From NCBI GenBank assembly GCA_016788115.1, contig JAEURR010000004.1, positions 1 to 44,093 on the forward strand: a stretch of 44,093 nt of DNA, in the 5' to 3' direction. The notes beneath the pieces were generated by a model. It had not been told where the DNA came from. It searched no databases and worked only from the letters and a program-made list of their open reading frames with translations. Position 1 is the stretch's first letter, and every line of letters starts with the position of its first letter. Positions 35,211 through 43,022 of the stretch are shown piece after piece. Source of the stretch: Chthonomonas sp. (GTDB taxonomy: Bacteria; Armatimonadota; Fimbriimonadia; Fimbriimonadales; Fimbriimonadaceae). A program made the translations under genes and the position numbers.

Positions 35211-35530
35211 AACGACTACTCTACTCTTGTGCCGTTGTAGGCCTGTTTGCATCTGCAATGGCCATGACCACCTTCAACAAGGTATTCCACGACAAGTACG
35301 ACATCAAGCCCACTTCGAACATTGGAAAGGCCGACTGCGCCGCATGCCATGTAAAGAAGAAAGGCGGAGCACTGAACCCCTACGGCAAGGACATCGCCGC
35401 TGCGATGAAGGCCGCGGGAAGCAAGAAGCTGACGCCGGCCATCTTGTCGAAGGTTGAAGGCTTGGATTCGGACAAGGACGGCAAGTCCAACATCGCTGAG
35501 ATTAAGGCTGACAGCCTCCCAGGAGGCTAG
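35207..35530 (+). CDS. Small monoheme cytochrome with EF-hand-like loop
   Basis: A 107-aa exported protein: signal peptide (LLYSCAVVGLFASAMA), a single CAACH heme site at about residue 45-49 and, near the C-terminus, the loop DSDKDGKSNIAE, which has Asp at positions 1, 3 and 5 and Glu at 12 like a calcium-binding EF-hand or thrombospondin-type loop. Sequence around the heme (KKKGGALNPYGKDI) is a pattern of short periplasmic cytochromes. It is coupled to ccmF by ATGA overlap and could be a periplasmic electron shuttle for the conduit. No sixth-ligand methionine can be assigned with certainty. Confidence 0.8.
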   Translation: MKRLLYSCAVVGLFASAMAMTTFNKVFHDKYDIKPTSNIGKADCAACHVKKKGGALNPYGKDIAAAMKAAGSKKLTPAILSKVEGLDSDKDGKSNIAEIKADSLPGG

Positions 35531-35587
35531 CACCGGCGCAGCAAGGTCTCAAGAATTGCATCGCTGCTACTTTAAGGAATTGACATC

Positions 35588-35959
35588 ATGAAACTCGGAG
35601 TACTCGTCTCGATCGTCGTTGGCCTCGCCGCAGCCGGTGGTCTCACCACCGTGTTCGTGAGCAATTCATCGCCATATGTGACGATTCAGGACGCTTCTGG
35701 GCACCCTCAGCGCGTACACGTCGTGGGCAAAATCGTCCCCGACACACTGAAGCGCAATACTTTGGCAGGCGAAGTCCGGTTCAATCTCAAAGACGAGACC
35801 GGCGCTATGGCCGTGAAGTACGTGGGTCCGCCTCAGCCCAACCTCGAATCCGCGACCCAAGTGGTCGTGGTTGGCAAGCTAGACGAGGGTGTGTTCCACG
35901 CCGACCAGATGCTGGTGAAGTGTCCCTCGAAGTACGAAAGCGAAGCGAAGACCAGCTAA
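35588..35959 (+). CDS. ccmE: Heme chaperone CcmE, CxxxY type
   Basis: A 123-aa periplasmic heme chaperone anchored by an N-terminal helix (LGVLVSIVVGLAAAGGL). The OB-fold is visible through VHVVGKIVPDT, VRFNLKDETGAMAVKYVG and VFHADQMLVK. Where E. coli CcmE has a heme-binding His in HxxxY, this protein has C112-P-S-K-Y116, i.e. the CxxxY motif of the System I variant known from archaea and some sulfate reducers. It takes heme from CcmC/CcmAB and delivers it to CcmF. AAGGA lies upstream of the ATG. A bidirectional terminator follows. Confidence 0.92.
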   Translation: MKLGVLVSIVVGLAAAGGLTTVFVSNSSPYVTIQDASGHPQRVHVVGKIVPDTLKRNTLAGEVRFNLKDETGAMAVKYVGPPQPNLESATQVVVVGKLDEGVFHADQMLVKCPSKYESEAKTS

Positions 35960-35981
35960 GCCGCTCTCGGCGGCCACGCAC

Positions 35982-36018
35982 AAAGAGGTCCGCAAGACGA
36001 ACAGTCTTGCGGGCCTTT
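35982..36018. terminator. Bidirectional terminator between ccmE and ccmD
   Basis: Stem GGTCCGCAAGAC / GTCTTGCGGGCC with a GAACA-type loop, flanked by AAAGA on the left and TTTACTTTTT on the right, sits between convergent ccmE and ccmD and can terminate both transcripts. One mismatch in the stem. Confidence 0.8.
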
Positions 36019-36142
36019 ACTTTTTCTCGTCGAGCTCGCGCTCCATGGCCTTAACTCGGGTGTCTATCCGATTCAGGTACAGATACAGGACGATCCACAC
36101 GACGAGCGGTGGTACGGTTGCCAGAACTTTCCAAGTTTCCAT
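36017..36142 (-). CDS. ccmD: CcmD-like small membrane protein
   Basis: A 41-aa protein with one hydrophobic helix (VLATVPPLVVWIVLYLYL) followed by a charged helix (NRIDTRVKAMERELDEKK), the standard form of CcmD, which helps release holo-CcmE from the CcmABC complex. It begins at ATG 36142 inside the end of ccmC, overlapping it by 92 nt in another frame, and has no clear ribosome binding site, so it probably depends on translation of ccmC. Confidence 0.75.
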   Translation of the reverse strand: METWKVLATVPPLVVWIVLYLYLNRIDTRVKAMERELDEKK

Positions 36143-36788
36143 CACGATCACGCAATCTTTGTTCGAGGAGCGAGACTTGGACGTGCAAACGATACAGCCA
36201 CATGCACGTGCCAAGCAAAACGATGAAGACGCCCAAGACCACCGTCCAGTAGTCCTTGGAGAATCCGCCCGATTGGACGGTAGTGCTCGGGTGAAGCGAA
36301 TTCTTCACCACTTGTGGCAGTCGCGGAAACACAAATACCAGGAACAGCACCGGAAGCAGCGTGAGCGACGAGTACACCGCGGCTGCTCGAGCACGCGCAA
36401 CCTCGTCATCGAAGGCCATTCGGACCGCGAAGTACGCCCCGAGCAACATCAACACGATAAGGAACGAGGTCTGTCGCGGGTCCCAGTGCCACCACGCGCC
36501 CCACTGGACGCGAGAGAATAGGATCCCGGTGATCATTGTGGCCGCTGCCATGCCGATCGAGACCTCGGTTGCGGCTAGGCTACGGTACTCCCAGATCCAC
36601 TCGCGGGTGCGCAAGTACGAGAATGAACAGTACGAGGCGAATAGAATGAACCCGACGGTTGCGAATGCGCACGGCAGGTGGAAGAAGATCATCCGTGCCA
36701 ATTCCGGGTCTGGGAAATTCTTCGCGGGCGGAACCTGGTAAGCGAAGAAGGTCAGGACGGCCATTGCCGCAAATCCAATCCATCTCAT
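36051..36788 (-). CDS. ccmC: Heme handling protein CcmC
   Basis: A 245-aa membrane protein with six predicted helices. It loads heme onto CcmE in the periplasm. The WWD-type motif WGAWWHWDPRQTS is at 96-108, the first heme-ligand histidine in FFHLPCAFA (H37), and a second in SLHPSTT near 185. The C-terminal tail after VSLLEQRLRDRD is hydrophilic and unusually long because it reads through the start of ccmD. Start overlaps the ccmB stop (ATGA). Confidence 0.94.
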   Translation of the reverse strand: MRWIGFAAMAVLTFFAYQVPPAKNFPDPELARMIFFHLPCAFATVGFILFASYCSFSYLRTREWIWEYRSLAATEVSIGMAAATMITGILFSRVQWGAWWHWDPRQTSFLIVLMLLGAYFAVRMAFDDEVARARAAAVYSSLTLLPVLFLVFVFPRLPQVVKNSLHPSTTVQSGGFSKDYWTVVLGVFIVLLGTCMWLYRLHVQVSLLEQRLRDRDGNLESSGNRTTARRVDRPVSVPESDRHPS

Positions 36789-37462
36789 TGCTCACTCCAA
36801 ACAGCTGCGAACTGGTACGGGGCCAGTGCTAACACGACGACAGTATACTCCCAGACCCCTGCGCAACTAAGCCAACCTGAACTCAAAGCAACCCCATCAA
36901 TCGCATTCCGCGCGGCCGAAACCCCGAGCGCAACGAGCGGCACCAAAAGTGGCATGGCGACCACGCCTGCCAACGTGCCCCGGTTGTTTCCGCGCGATAT
37001 CAACGCCGAGACCAGGGTGACCATTCCCGCGAGTGCGGCCGAGCCCCCGACCAATGTGGCGATCAACAACCCATAGTGAGCAACGCTGACTCCGGTGAGC
37101 ACCAGGAAAAGCCCGGCCACCACCCCTGCCGTCGCCGTCATTTGTAGCGCGGCGAATAGCATCTTTCCCCAGTAGACTGCATGAGGGCGAGCCCACATGC
37201 GTAGCAGATCGCCTGTCCCCTGCTCTTCTTCGGCCACAAAGACCCTTGTGAGCGTGCCGACCCCCGCAAACAGCAGCGCCGCCCACAGCATTCCGGCTGC
37301 CGCTTCGGCCGTCAACTCACGTCCATAGAAGGCAAATGCGAGTGTGAAGACCGTCACCCCGCTCAGCATGAACGCAGTGTAGGTCGCGCTCTTGTTGCGC
37401 AGCTCCGATTGGAGCTCCTTGCGCAGGACTGCACCGATCTCAGATTTCCAGGCTGAGCTCAT
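36785..37462 (-). CDS. ccmB: Heme exporter membrane subunit CcmB
   Basis: A 225-aa protein with six predicted membrane segments, the permease partner of CcmA. The N-terminal amphipathic part (VLRKELQSELRNKSATYTAFML) and LFAGVGTLTRVFVAEEEQGTGDLL are characteristic of CcmB. Start chosen at ATG 37462 rather than the in-frame TTG at 37471; this overlaps the end of ccmA by 23 nt. The complex releases holo-CcmE using ATP. Confidence 0.93.
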   Translation of the reverse strand: MSSAWKSEIGAVLRKELQSELRNKSATYTAFMLSGVTVFTLAFAFYGRELTAEAAAGMLWAALLFAGVGTLTRVFVAEEEQGTGDLLRMWARPHAVYWGKMLFAALQMTATAGVVAGLFLVLTGVSVAHYGLLIATLVGGSAALAGMVTLVSALISRGNNRGTLAGVVAMPLLVPLVALGVSAARNAIDGVALSSGWLSCAGVWEYTVVVLALAPYQFAAVWSEQ

Positions 37463-38018
37463 GAGTCGCAAACCTCCTTTCTAGCGGGTCGTTCGTAGCG
37501 ATGACGAAGGCGGCTCGGTTGCGACGCGCATCGATCATCCGGGCGATCACATCGCGGCCGCGCTCATCCAGGCCAGCGCTCGGCTCATCGAGCAGTATCG
37601 CGGGTGGCTCCGCCTGGAACGCCAAGGCAAACTTGAGGCGTGCGCGCATGCCCGTCGAAAGGTGGCGACCCGCGACGCCAGCCGCATAACGAAGCTCGAC
37701 TTCTTCAAGGAGTTCATCCACGCGAGGGTCACAGCCGCGTAACTTTGCTGCGAGTTCGAGGTGTTCGGCGACCGTCAGAACCGGATACACCGATTGGTCG
37801 AGGGCCGCATAGCCCAAGGACGTGCGGCGGTCTTCGCCGCGGTCACAGGTGCCTTCCGTGGCTGGGATCACACCAGCCATCACCTTAAGCAGAGTGCTCT
37901 TGCCGGAGCCGTTCGCACCCAGCACAACGAGAGTGTCACCGGGCTCCAACTCCAGATCCACATGCCTGAAGAGCCAACGTCGGCCGTACCTCTTGCCCAG
38001 ACGCTCGCAGCGGATCAC
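37440..38018 (-). CDS. ccmA: Heme exporter ATPase CcmA
   Basis: A 192-aa ABC ATPase. Walker A is GANGSGKST (34-42), the signature loop LSTGMRAR (from 120) and Walker B ILLDEP (141-146), followed by AGLDERG. It is short, as CcmA proteins are. It begins with a GTG at 38018 and leads the ccmABCD operon, which converges on ccmF/ccmE. The 134-bp gap upstream, shared with the divergent CbcL-like gene, should hold promoters for both, though none could be assigned clearly. Confidence 0.92.
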   Translation of the reverse strand: MIRCERLGKRYGRRWLFRHVDLELEPGDTLVVLGANGSGKSTLLKVMAGVIPATEGTCDRGEDRRTSLGYAALDQSVYPVLTVAEHLELAAKLRGCDPRVDELLEEVELRYAAGVAGRHLSTGMRARLKFALAFQAEPPAILLDEPSAGLDERGRDVIARMIDARRNRAAFVIATNDPLERRFATHELSLEI

Positions 38019-38152
38019 GCACGAAGGTTACCAGCATCGATAGGCTCTGTGAAGCGAATTGCCCCATGCGCTGATGACATGACTCAAACGATGACGATTT
38101 ATGCGCAAATGCGGTGCGAAAAGCAGGTCCCAGGAACCTAAATGTCGAAACT

Positions 38153-39973
38153 ATGAGTATGCGACGATCGCTGAGACGCGTAGGGATCTACGCCATCTTG
38201 CTTGCGGTTGCAAGCCTACCGCTATTTTTCGGATTTGCCAGAGCGCAGTCCATCACCACCCCACCCGAAGCGCACGCGCAGGCGTCCAAACCCGACGCAG
38301 AAACCCAGACCGAAATCGACGATTGTATGGGTTGCCATGCCTCTGACGCCGAGTCCGGACCTGCGGTCGATGTCAACCATCTTATGGCGTCGCCCCACGC
38401 TTCGCTCGGATGCAAATCGTGCCACTCCAGCATCACGGAGGCACCGCACACCGAGGAGATGCTCGCTGAAAAACCCGCATGCGCGGATTGTCACCCAGAC
38501 GAATCGCAGGGCTACGCGACGAGCGTTCACGCCCGACCCGACAAGGTCGCCGGGGACCACCCGACGTGCAAGACCTGTCACGGTCACGGCGATCCGCATT
38601 CGGTGCGACTGTATGCCACTTGGAGCCGCGCCGACAAGGTCAACGTCTGCAGCACCTGTCACCGCGATATAGAGCGGATGGCGCGGTATGGCCCGAATGT
38701 CGAAGCCGTCAGCTCGTATGAGCAGAGCTTCCATGGGCGCGCCCTGCTGAAGTACGGCAGCCAGAAGACAGCCATTTGTATCGACTGTCACGGGAGCCAT
38801 GCAGTCCTCTCGCATACGGACCCGAAATCAAGCACCCACACCAGCGCGGTCGCGACAACCTGCGGCAAATGCCACGAGGGTGCGGGTCCCAATTTCTCGG
38901 TCTCTGGTTCAAACCACATGAACCTCACGATCCACCGTGAGCCGGTTCTCAACGCCGTCCTGGTCTTCTTCAAGGTGCTCGTCACGGCGATGGCGACGTT
39001 CCTCATGATCGGTGTACTGCTCGATCTCAAGCGTTCACTGTTTGGGAAGACACCTCCCCGCGCCGGGCGAGTCGTCAGCACGGTCGTCTCACTTGGATTT
39101 CTGAGCATTGTTGGGGCCATCGCGCAGGCTACATTTGGGATACGAGGCGGCACAATCACGACCCTGGTGGGGGCCTCGTTGCTGCTTGCATCGGTCCTGA
39201 TATTCCGGTGGCAGAATCGGAAAGCCGATACAGCCCCCAAAGAGGTGTTCGACCGATTCCACACTTCCATTCGCGTGCAACACATGCTGCTCGTGATCAG
39301 CTTCACGCTGCTCATCATCACCGGGATGCCGGTGCGTAATCCGCAAACCGAGATGCTGCGGCGGATCTACTTGAGCATTGGGGGACTTGAAGTTGGCCGG
39401 GTGATCCACCGAGCCGCAGGGGTGATCCTAATCGGCGTCTTCGTCTTCCACGTGCTGGAACTCCTGTGGAAGTGGAAAGGTAGCGGGTACAAGTGGAGCG
39501 CATGGACAATGCTTCCCACGCGGCAAGATGTGGCGGACTTCATCGCCGAATCCAAGTCGTACATGGGCGGACAAGGGGAGGTCCCGACTTACGGGCGCTT
39601 CCACTTCCGCGAGAAGCTGGACTACTTCGCTGAGTACTGGGGCATTCCGCTGATGGCGATCACGGGGCTCATCCTGTGGTTCCCGGTGTACTTCGGAAAC
39701 GTGCTGCCGCCGATCGCGATCCCTATCGCCTTCATCGCGCATTCGTACGAAGCGGTCCTGGCATTCATCGCCATCCTGACCTGGCACCTTTACAATAGCT
39801 ACTTTAACCCCAACCACTTCGCGCTGAGTCAGCCGTGGAACATCGGCCTGCTCTCGCACGACGACATGCACCACAAGCACCCGTTGGAGATCCGGTCGGT
39901 ACTGCAGAATGGAGCAGAGACGCCAGATACGGAGAGCCCCAGCGACACAGCTCCTGAGCCTCCCGAGGAGTGA
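38153..39973 (+). CDS. Seven-heme cytochrome c fused to b-type membrane domain (CbcL-like)
   Basis: A 606-aa fusion. A signal or anchor helix (VGIYAILLAVASLPLFFGFA) leads to a periplasmic domain with seven CxxCH motifs (CMGCH, CKSCH, CADCH, CKTCH, CSTCH, CIDCH, CGKCH). After about residue 265 follows a membrane domain of the cytochrome b561/FdnI type, with candidate heme-b histidines in VQHMLLVISF, VIHRAAGVIL, VFHVLELLW and LTWHLYNSYF. This design is that of Geobacter CbcL and related quinol-cytochrome c oxidoreductases, which pass electrons from menaquinol to periplasmic cytochromes. The start could be ATG 38153 or 38159; no strong RBS is visible. Confidence 0.88.
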   Translation: MSMRRSLRRVGIYAILLAVASLPLFFGFARAQSITTPPEAHAQASKPDAETQTEIDDCMGCHASDAESGPAVDVNHLMASPHASLGCKSCHSSITEAPHTEEMLAEKPACADCHPDESQGYATSVHARPDKVAGDHPTCKTCHGHGDPHSVRLYATWSRADKVNVCSTCHRDIERMARYGPNVEAVSSYEQSFHGRALLKYGSQKTAICIDCHGSHAVLSHTDPKSSTHTSAVATTCGKCHEGAGPNFSVSGSNHMNLTIHREPVLNAVLVFFKVLVTAMATFLMIGVLLDLKRSLFGKTPPRAGRVVSTVVSLGFLSIVGAIAQATFGIRGGTITTLVGASLLLASVLIFRWQNRKADTAPKEVFDRFHTSIRVQHMLLVISFTLLIITGMPVRNPQTEMLRRIYLSIGGLEVGRVIHRAAGVILIGVFVFHVLELLWKWKGSGYKWSAWTMLPTRQDVADFIAESKSYMGGQGEVPTYGRFHFREKLDYFAEYWGIPLMAITGLILWFPVYFGNVLPPIAIPIAFIAHSYEAVLAFIAILTWHLYNSYFNPNHFALSQPWNIGLLSHDDMHHKHPLEIRSVLQNGAETPDTESPSDTAPEPPEE

Positions 39974-39992
39974 CTCGAATCCTAAGTAAGCC

Positions 39993-40039
39993 AAAAGACG
40001 GGGCCCGCTTCCTAATCGAAGCGGGCCCCGTCTCTTTTT
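39993..40039. terminator. Strong bidirectional terminator
   Basis: Perfect 15-bp stem GACGGGGCCCGCTTC / GAAGCGGGCCCCGTC (39997-40011 and 40018-40032) with a 6-nt loop, preceded by AAAA and followed by TCTTTTT. It separates the convergent CbcL-like and ImcH-like genes. Confidence 0.92.
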
Positions 40040-40047
40040 GCCGCCGG

Positions 40048-41568
40048 CTACTTGGCCGGCTCTTCTTCCTCTTCTTCGTGGCCGTGGCACTCCTTGCACG
40101 GCGTGTTCTTCCATTCGTCGCCGATATCCACCGGGTGTTCGAACTCCATGCCCGCGAAATTCGTCTTGGTCTGTCCTGGCTTGCCCTGCGAGACGAAGGT
40201 GTGGCACGTGTTGCAGTCCTTGCTGATGACCTTCCCTTTGTCACTGGTCAACTTACCGTTGTGGCAACGGAAGCACCCGTTTCCACGCAGGTGATCCAGG
40301 TTGTCGTTATGCGACCGCCAGTCCGTGCGCATCTCCGGGAAGTAGTTCTGCTTGTAGATCGCTTGGATCGAGACAATGGCCGCCTCGAGCTTCGATGCGC
40401 CGGTGGCCATGAAGTCGGCGTACGTTTCCTTGTAGTACGCCCGGAGTTCCGTCGCGATCTTGGTTAGAGCTTCGGGCTTAGTCGCATACTTGGCGTCGAG
40501 GACCTCGACTGCCTTGGCCTTGATCTCAGGAACGGTCTTGTCTATCAACCCCGTCGAGAGGGCAGTATCAACTGACTGGCTGGCCGGGTGGAAGATGTGG
40601 GTCGGCCGGTTGTGGCAATCAATGCAGTCCACGACGCGGCGCTGACCACTCTTCACCTGTGCTTCGGTCAATTTGGCGGTCGCGTCGCGATAGATTGTCA
40701 CTGCGCCGCTCTTGTCCTTCATCTCCACGTAGGGAATGATTTGCCGCTCGCGATCCGTGGCGATGTACGAGATGGTGCTGTCCAAGTACATGTGGGCATG
40801 AATTCCCTGCGCCTGCGCCCCTTCCCCGCCGCCGATCTTCACGAGCATGCTCGTAGTGTGCTCGGTGTTCTCCTCATCGGAAAGGAAGTAGTCGTGGGTC
40901 CGCACCTTTTGCGTGAAGAAGTGCTTGGGCCAGTGGCACTGCTCGCAAGTCTCCTTCGCGGGGCGAAGGTTGGCGATGGGGGTTTTGATCGGCCGCTCGT
41001 ACTTGTTGAAGATCGTGGAGTAGACCTGGTATGAGCCGGAGAGCTTGGATTTCACGTACCAGTCCACACCTTCCCCGATGTGGCAGCCCGCGCACGTGAC
41101 ACGAGCGTGAGGCGAGCCTTGGTACGCCGTGTACTCAGGCTCCATGACGCTGTGGCACGTGGTTCCGCAGAACTGGACCGACTCGGTGTACTCGTAACCC
41201 TTGTAACTCCCGAACCCTGAGAGCGCGGTGAGCACCAATCCGCCCAACGCCACCGAAGTCGCGATGAATCGGTGCCGCGGCTGGTTCAGGTCGATGACGG
41301 GCAACTCAGCGGGGAGTTCCCCGCGCTTCTGTCTCCGGCGTGCGCGCCAAAGGCCGATGGCGGCAATGAACAGCCCAAAGAACATCATGCCCGGCAGGGC
41401 GATGTAGGTCACCAGGCCGCTGTACGAGTTGGCAAAGCCGCCGAATAGGTCGAAGCAGATGAGAATCACCGCGAGGATGAACATCACCGTGGCGAAGGTC
41501 ATCCCGAACAGGGTGGTCGCATTATAGAAAATTGCAGGTAGTCGACGTTTCATCGTGTTGTAGTCCAC
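40048..41568 (-). CDS. Seven-heme NapC/NirT-type inner-membrane cytochrome (ImcH-like)
   Basis: A 506-aa membrane-anchored cytochrome. Three hydrophobic segments (about 20-40, 52-72, 105-122) precede a periplasmic domain that opens with a CX3CH site in the NapC-type context FCGTTCHSVMEPEY, followed by CAGCH, CEQCH, CIDCH, CFRCH, CNTCH and CKECH, seven hemes in all. The tail is acidic (HEEEEEEP). Architecture and heme number match Geobacter ImcH, a quinol oxidase needed for high-potential extracellular acceptors. The frame starts with GTG at 41568; ATG 41553 is an equally plausible start. Alone on its strand after a strong terminator. Confidence 0.88.
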   Translation of the reverse strand: MDYNTMKRRLPAIFYNATTLFGMTFATVMFILAVILICFDLFGGFANSYSGLVTYIALPGMMFFGLFIAAIGLWRARRRQKRGELPAELPVIDLNQPRHRFIATSVALGGLVLTALSGFGSYKGYEYTESVQFCGTTCHSVMEPEYTAYQGSPHARVTCAGCHIGEGVDWYVKSKLSGSYQVYSTIFNKYERPIKTPIANLRPAKETCEQCHWPKHFFTQKVRTHDYFLSDEENTEHTTSMLVKIGGGEGAQAQGIHAHMYLDSTISYIATDRERQIIPYVEMKDKSGAVTIYRDATAKLTEAQVKSGQRRVVDCIDCHNRPTHIFHPASQSVDTALSTGLIDKTVPEIKAKAVEVLDAKYATKPEALTKIATELRAYYKETYADFMATGASKLEAAIVSIQAIYKQNYFPEMRTDWRSHNDNLDHLRGNGCFRCHNGKLTSDKGKVISKDCNTCHTFVSQGKPGQTKTNFAGMEFEHPVDIGDEWKNTPCKECHGHEEEEEEPAK

Positions 41569-41747
41569 GCGATCTGTCTAGTCGATACCCATAACCTGGC
41601 CGCGCAGAGTCCTTAGTCGAATTATGGCCACACTGAACCTGGATCTAGCGAAAACCGGGTCACTTTCTCAGTGAACCAGCGAAATATGGGGTGTAATCTA
41701 GGTCGCACTTTCTCGAGAGCGTGGTTAATCACTAACGAGAGTCCATA

Positions 41748-42077
41748 ATGTCAGCTTTTGTAAAGTTTCAAGATCCAGTTTCGACCTTCTGGCTCGTCAC
41801 CGAGCGATGCATTGTTGGGAGCCCCGGGGAGGGCGATCATCGGCATACGAGCTTGCTGATGGGTGATCCGACCGAACCCGCGCAGGTGGGCGACGTGGTC
41901 ACGGCGTACTCGAACGCCGACGGCGAGACTGTGAGTTGGATCGTCGAGTCCGTGCACCAAGTGCAGGCTCCCGAGGCAACGCCGGGCCAACCGCGCGAAC
42001 TTCTCACCATCTCCACGTGGCGACCGGTGTCGTACGGTTGGGACACGAACGTTTTGACCGTCGGCACGGACGAGTGA
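41748..42077 (+). CDS. Hypothetical 109-aa protein
   Basis: A soluble, beta-leaning protein without signal peptide or membrane segment. GAGAG lies 9 nt before the ATG. It has the composition of a real protein (varied, with FWLVTERCIV and ISTWRPVSYGWD strands) but no recognised family. It stands alone in a 640-nt stretch between the ImcH-like gene and the toxin module. The opposite strand is also open over the same bases, so strand assignment is not certain. Confidence 0.5.
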   Translation: MSAFVKFQDPVSTFWLVTERCIVGSPGEGDHRHTSLLMGDPTEPAQVGDVVTAYSNADGETVSWIVESVHQVQAPEATPGQPRELLTISTWRPVSYGWDTNVLTVGTDE

Positions 42078-42211
42078 CAACCGGGTGCCCTAGGGAGCTA
42101 TATAGACACGCAACTGCGACCCTTACGCTCTGCTCATCCGCAGATCGTGCATCTATTAATAACAGTTCCCGTGTAGTTCGGTGTTCGATTTCGAATACGA
42201 GCGGATCCCGC

Positions 42212-42496
42212 TCAGTTCTCTGGCGGGAAGACTGCTCCTACGACAGTGTGAAAGCTCTCGAAATCGGGGAACTCATGGTCCTCGATGACCTGCGTGATGC
42301 CGTCCCAGGGTGTGCACTTGATTCTGATCCGAATGCCTCTCGCATCGAAGAGTGGCTCGGTCTCGTCATCCAGTTCCACGTCCTCACGGGTCATACAGAG
42401 GATGCGCTCCGACTCGTAGGTCTCTATAACCTTTGACTTGATATCGACACCCATCAAAGGCCAGTGAATTGCTTGCTCTGGAGGGACTATTGCCAT
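42212..42496 (-). CDS. Candidate immunity protein 2
   Basis: A 94-aa acidic soluble protein (for example REDVELDDETEPLFD and EDHEFPDFESF). Its ATG at 42496 overlaps the end of the orphan toxin tip by 10 nt; the frame extends further upstream to 42544, but the overlap start is the likely one. Small acidic proteins encoded directly after an RHS-type toxin tip are usually the matching immunity proteins that bind and block the toxin in the cytoplasm. No known immunity family was recognised. A 134-nt stretch beyond its stop holds nothing recognisable. Confidence 0.6.
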   Translation of the reverse strand: MAIVPPEQAIHWPLMGVDIKSKVIETYESERILCMTREDVELDDETEPLFDARGIRIRIKCTPWDGITQVIEDHEFPDFESFHTVVGAVFPPEN

Positions 42497-42792
42497 GGCC
42501 AATGTCCTGGATTGTTCGTGAGATGAAGATGTGGCAACTTCCACGGCGGTGCCGGAACTCGACGGTGGCCGTTACTTGAACCCTTTTGCAGCCACGGCTG
42601 AATGTCGAAACGAAACCACGTTTCACCGTTGCAAGTAAACTGCAAGCCTCCTCCCCCGGTATTCTTGTACGGTCCTTGAAATGACCGGTTGATACCACCA
42701 GATTTCATAATGCCTGCTGCTACGAGGCAACCCATCGCAACTTCGGTAAGATGCTTCGCTTCGGTATTGCCGGGCATCGTTTCCGACGTCAC
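42487..42792 (-). CDS. Orphan RHS toxin tip (displaced C-terminal module)
   Basis: A 101-aa frame starting at GTG 42792, overlapping the upstream immunity gene stop. It is a homolog of the last 100 residues of the neighbouring RHS protein: TEAKHLTEVAM, then [AG]-AMKxGG/IMKSGG, FQGPYKNTGGGGL and WFR-x(3)-PW line up, and both end HxPW(E/Q). Between them the last 40 residues differ (KLPHLHLTNNPGHWPW here). It lacks RHS core repeats and any secretion signal, so it looks like an orphan module that could recombine into the RHS gene. It could also be silent. Confidence 0.7.
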   Translation of the reverse strand: MTSETMPGNTEAKHLTEVAMGCLVAAGIMKSGGINRSFQGPYKNTGGGGLQFTCNGETWFRFDIQPWLQKGSSNGHRRVPAPPWKLPHLHLTNNPGHWPWQ

Positions 42793-43022
42793 TCAAGATC
42801 TGTTGCATACGTTAGTTCCTTTACAACAAGCTCCTCTATCACAGCGAACAACTCCTTGCCATTGCGATCCGTCAAGTACCAGTAGTCAGACGTCCATTTT
42901 GGCGTATTGCAGTACTCAACGTAACGGACGAGCTCAAGGACATTCGGGCACTCATAACGTACCTCTGAGAGATGCGGCTTCACGTACACCAGCACGGGCC
43001 ATTCTATTTGTGCGTCGATCAT
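42789..43022 (-). CDS. Candidate immunity protein 1
   Basis: A 77-aa protein beginning at ATG 43022, which overlaps the RHS stop by 4 nt (ATGA), with a further in-frame ATG two codons upstream. It is acidic to neutral, soluble and rich in aromatic residues (KWTSDYWYLTDRNGKELF). Position and coupling make it the likely antidote for the RHS toxin tip. It is unrelated in sequence to immunity candidate 2. No family recognised. Confidence 0.65.
   Translation of the reverse strand: MIDAQIEWPVLVYVKPHLSEVRYECPNVLELVRYVEYCNTPKWTSDYWYLTDRNGKELFAVIEELVVKELTYATDLE

Noticed and set aside
41657-41680. GGTCACT / AGTGAACC near-inverted repeat upstream of the 109-aa gene
   Set aside because: Needs a bulge to pair and has no clear link to a promoter; too weak to list as a site.
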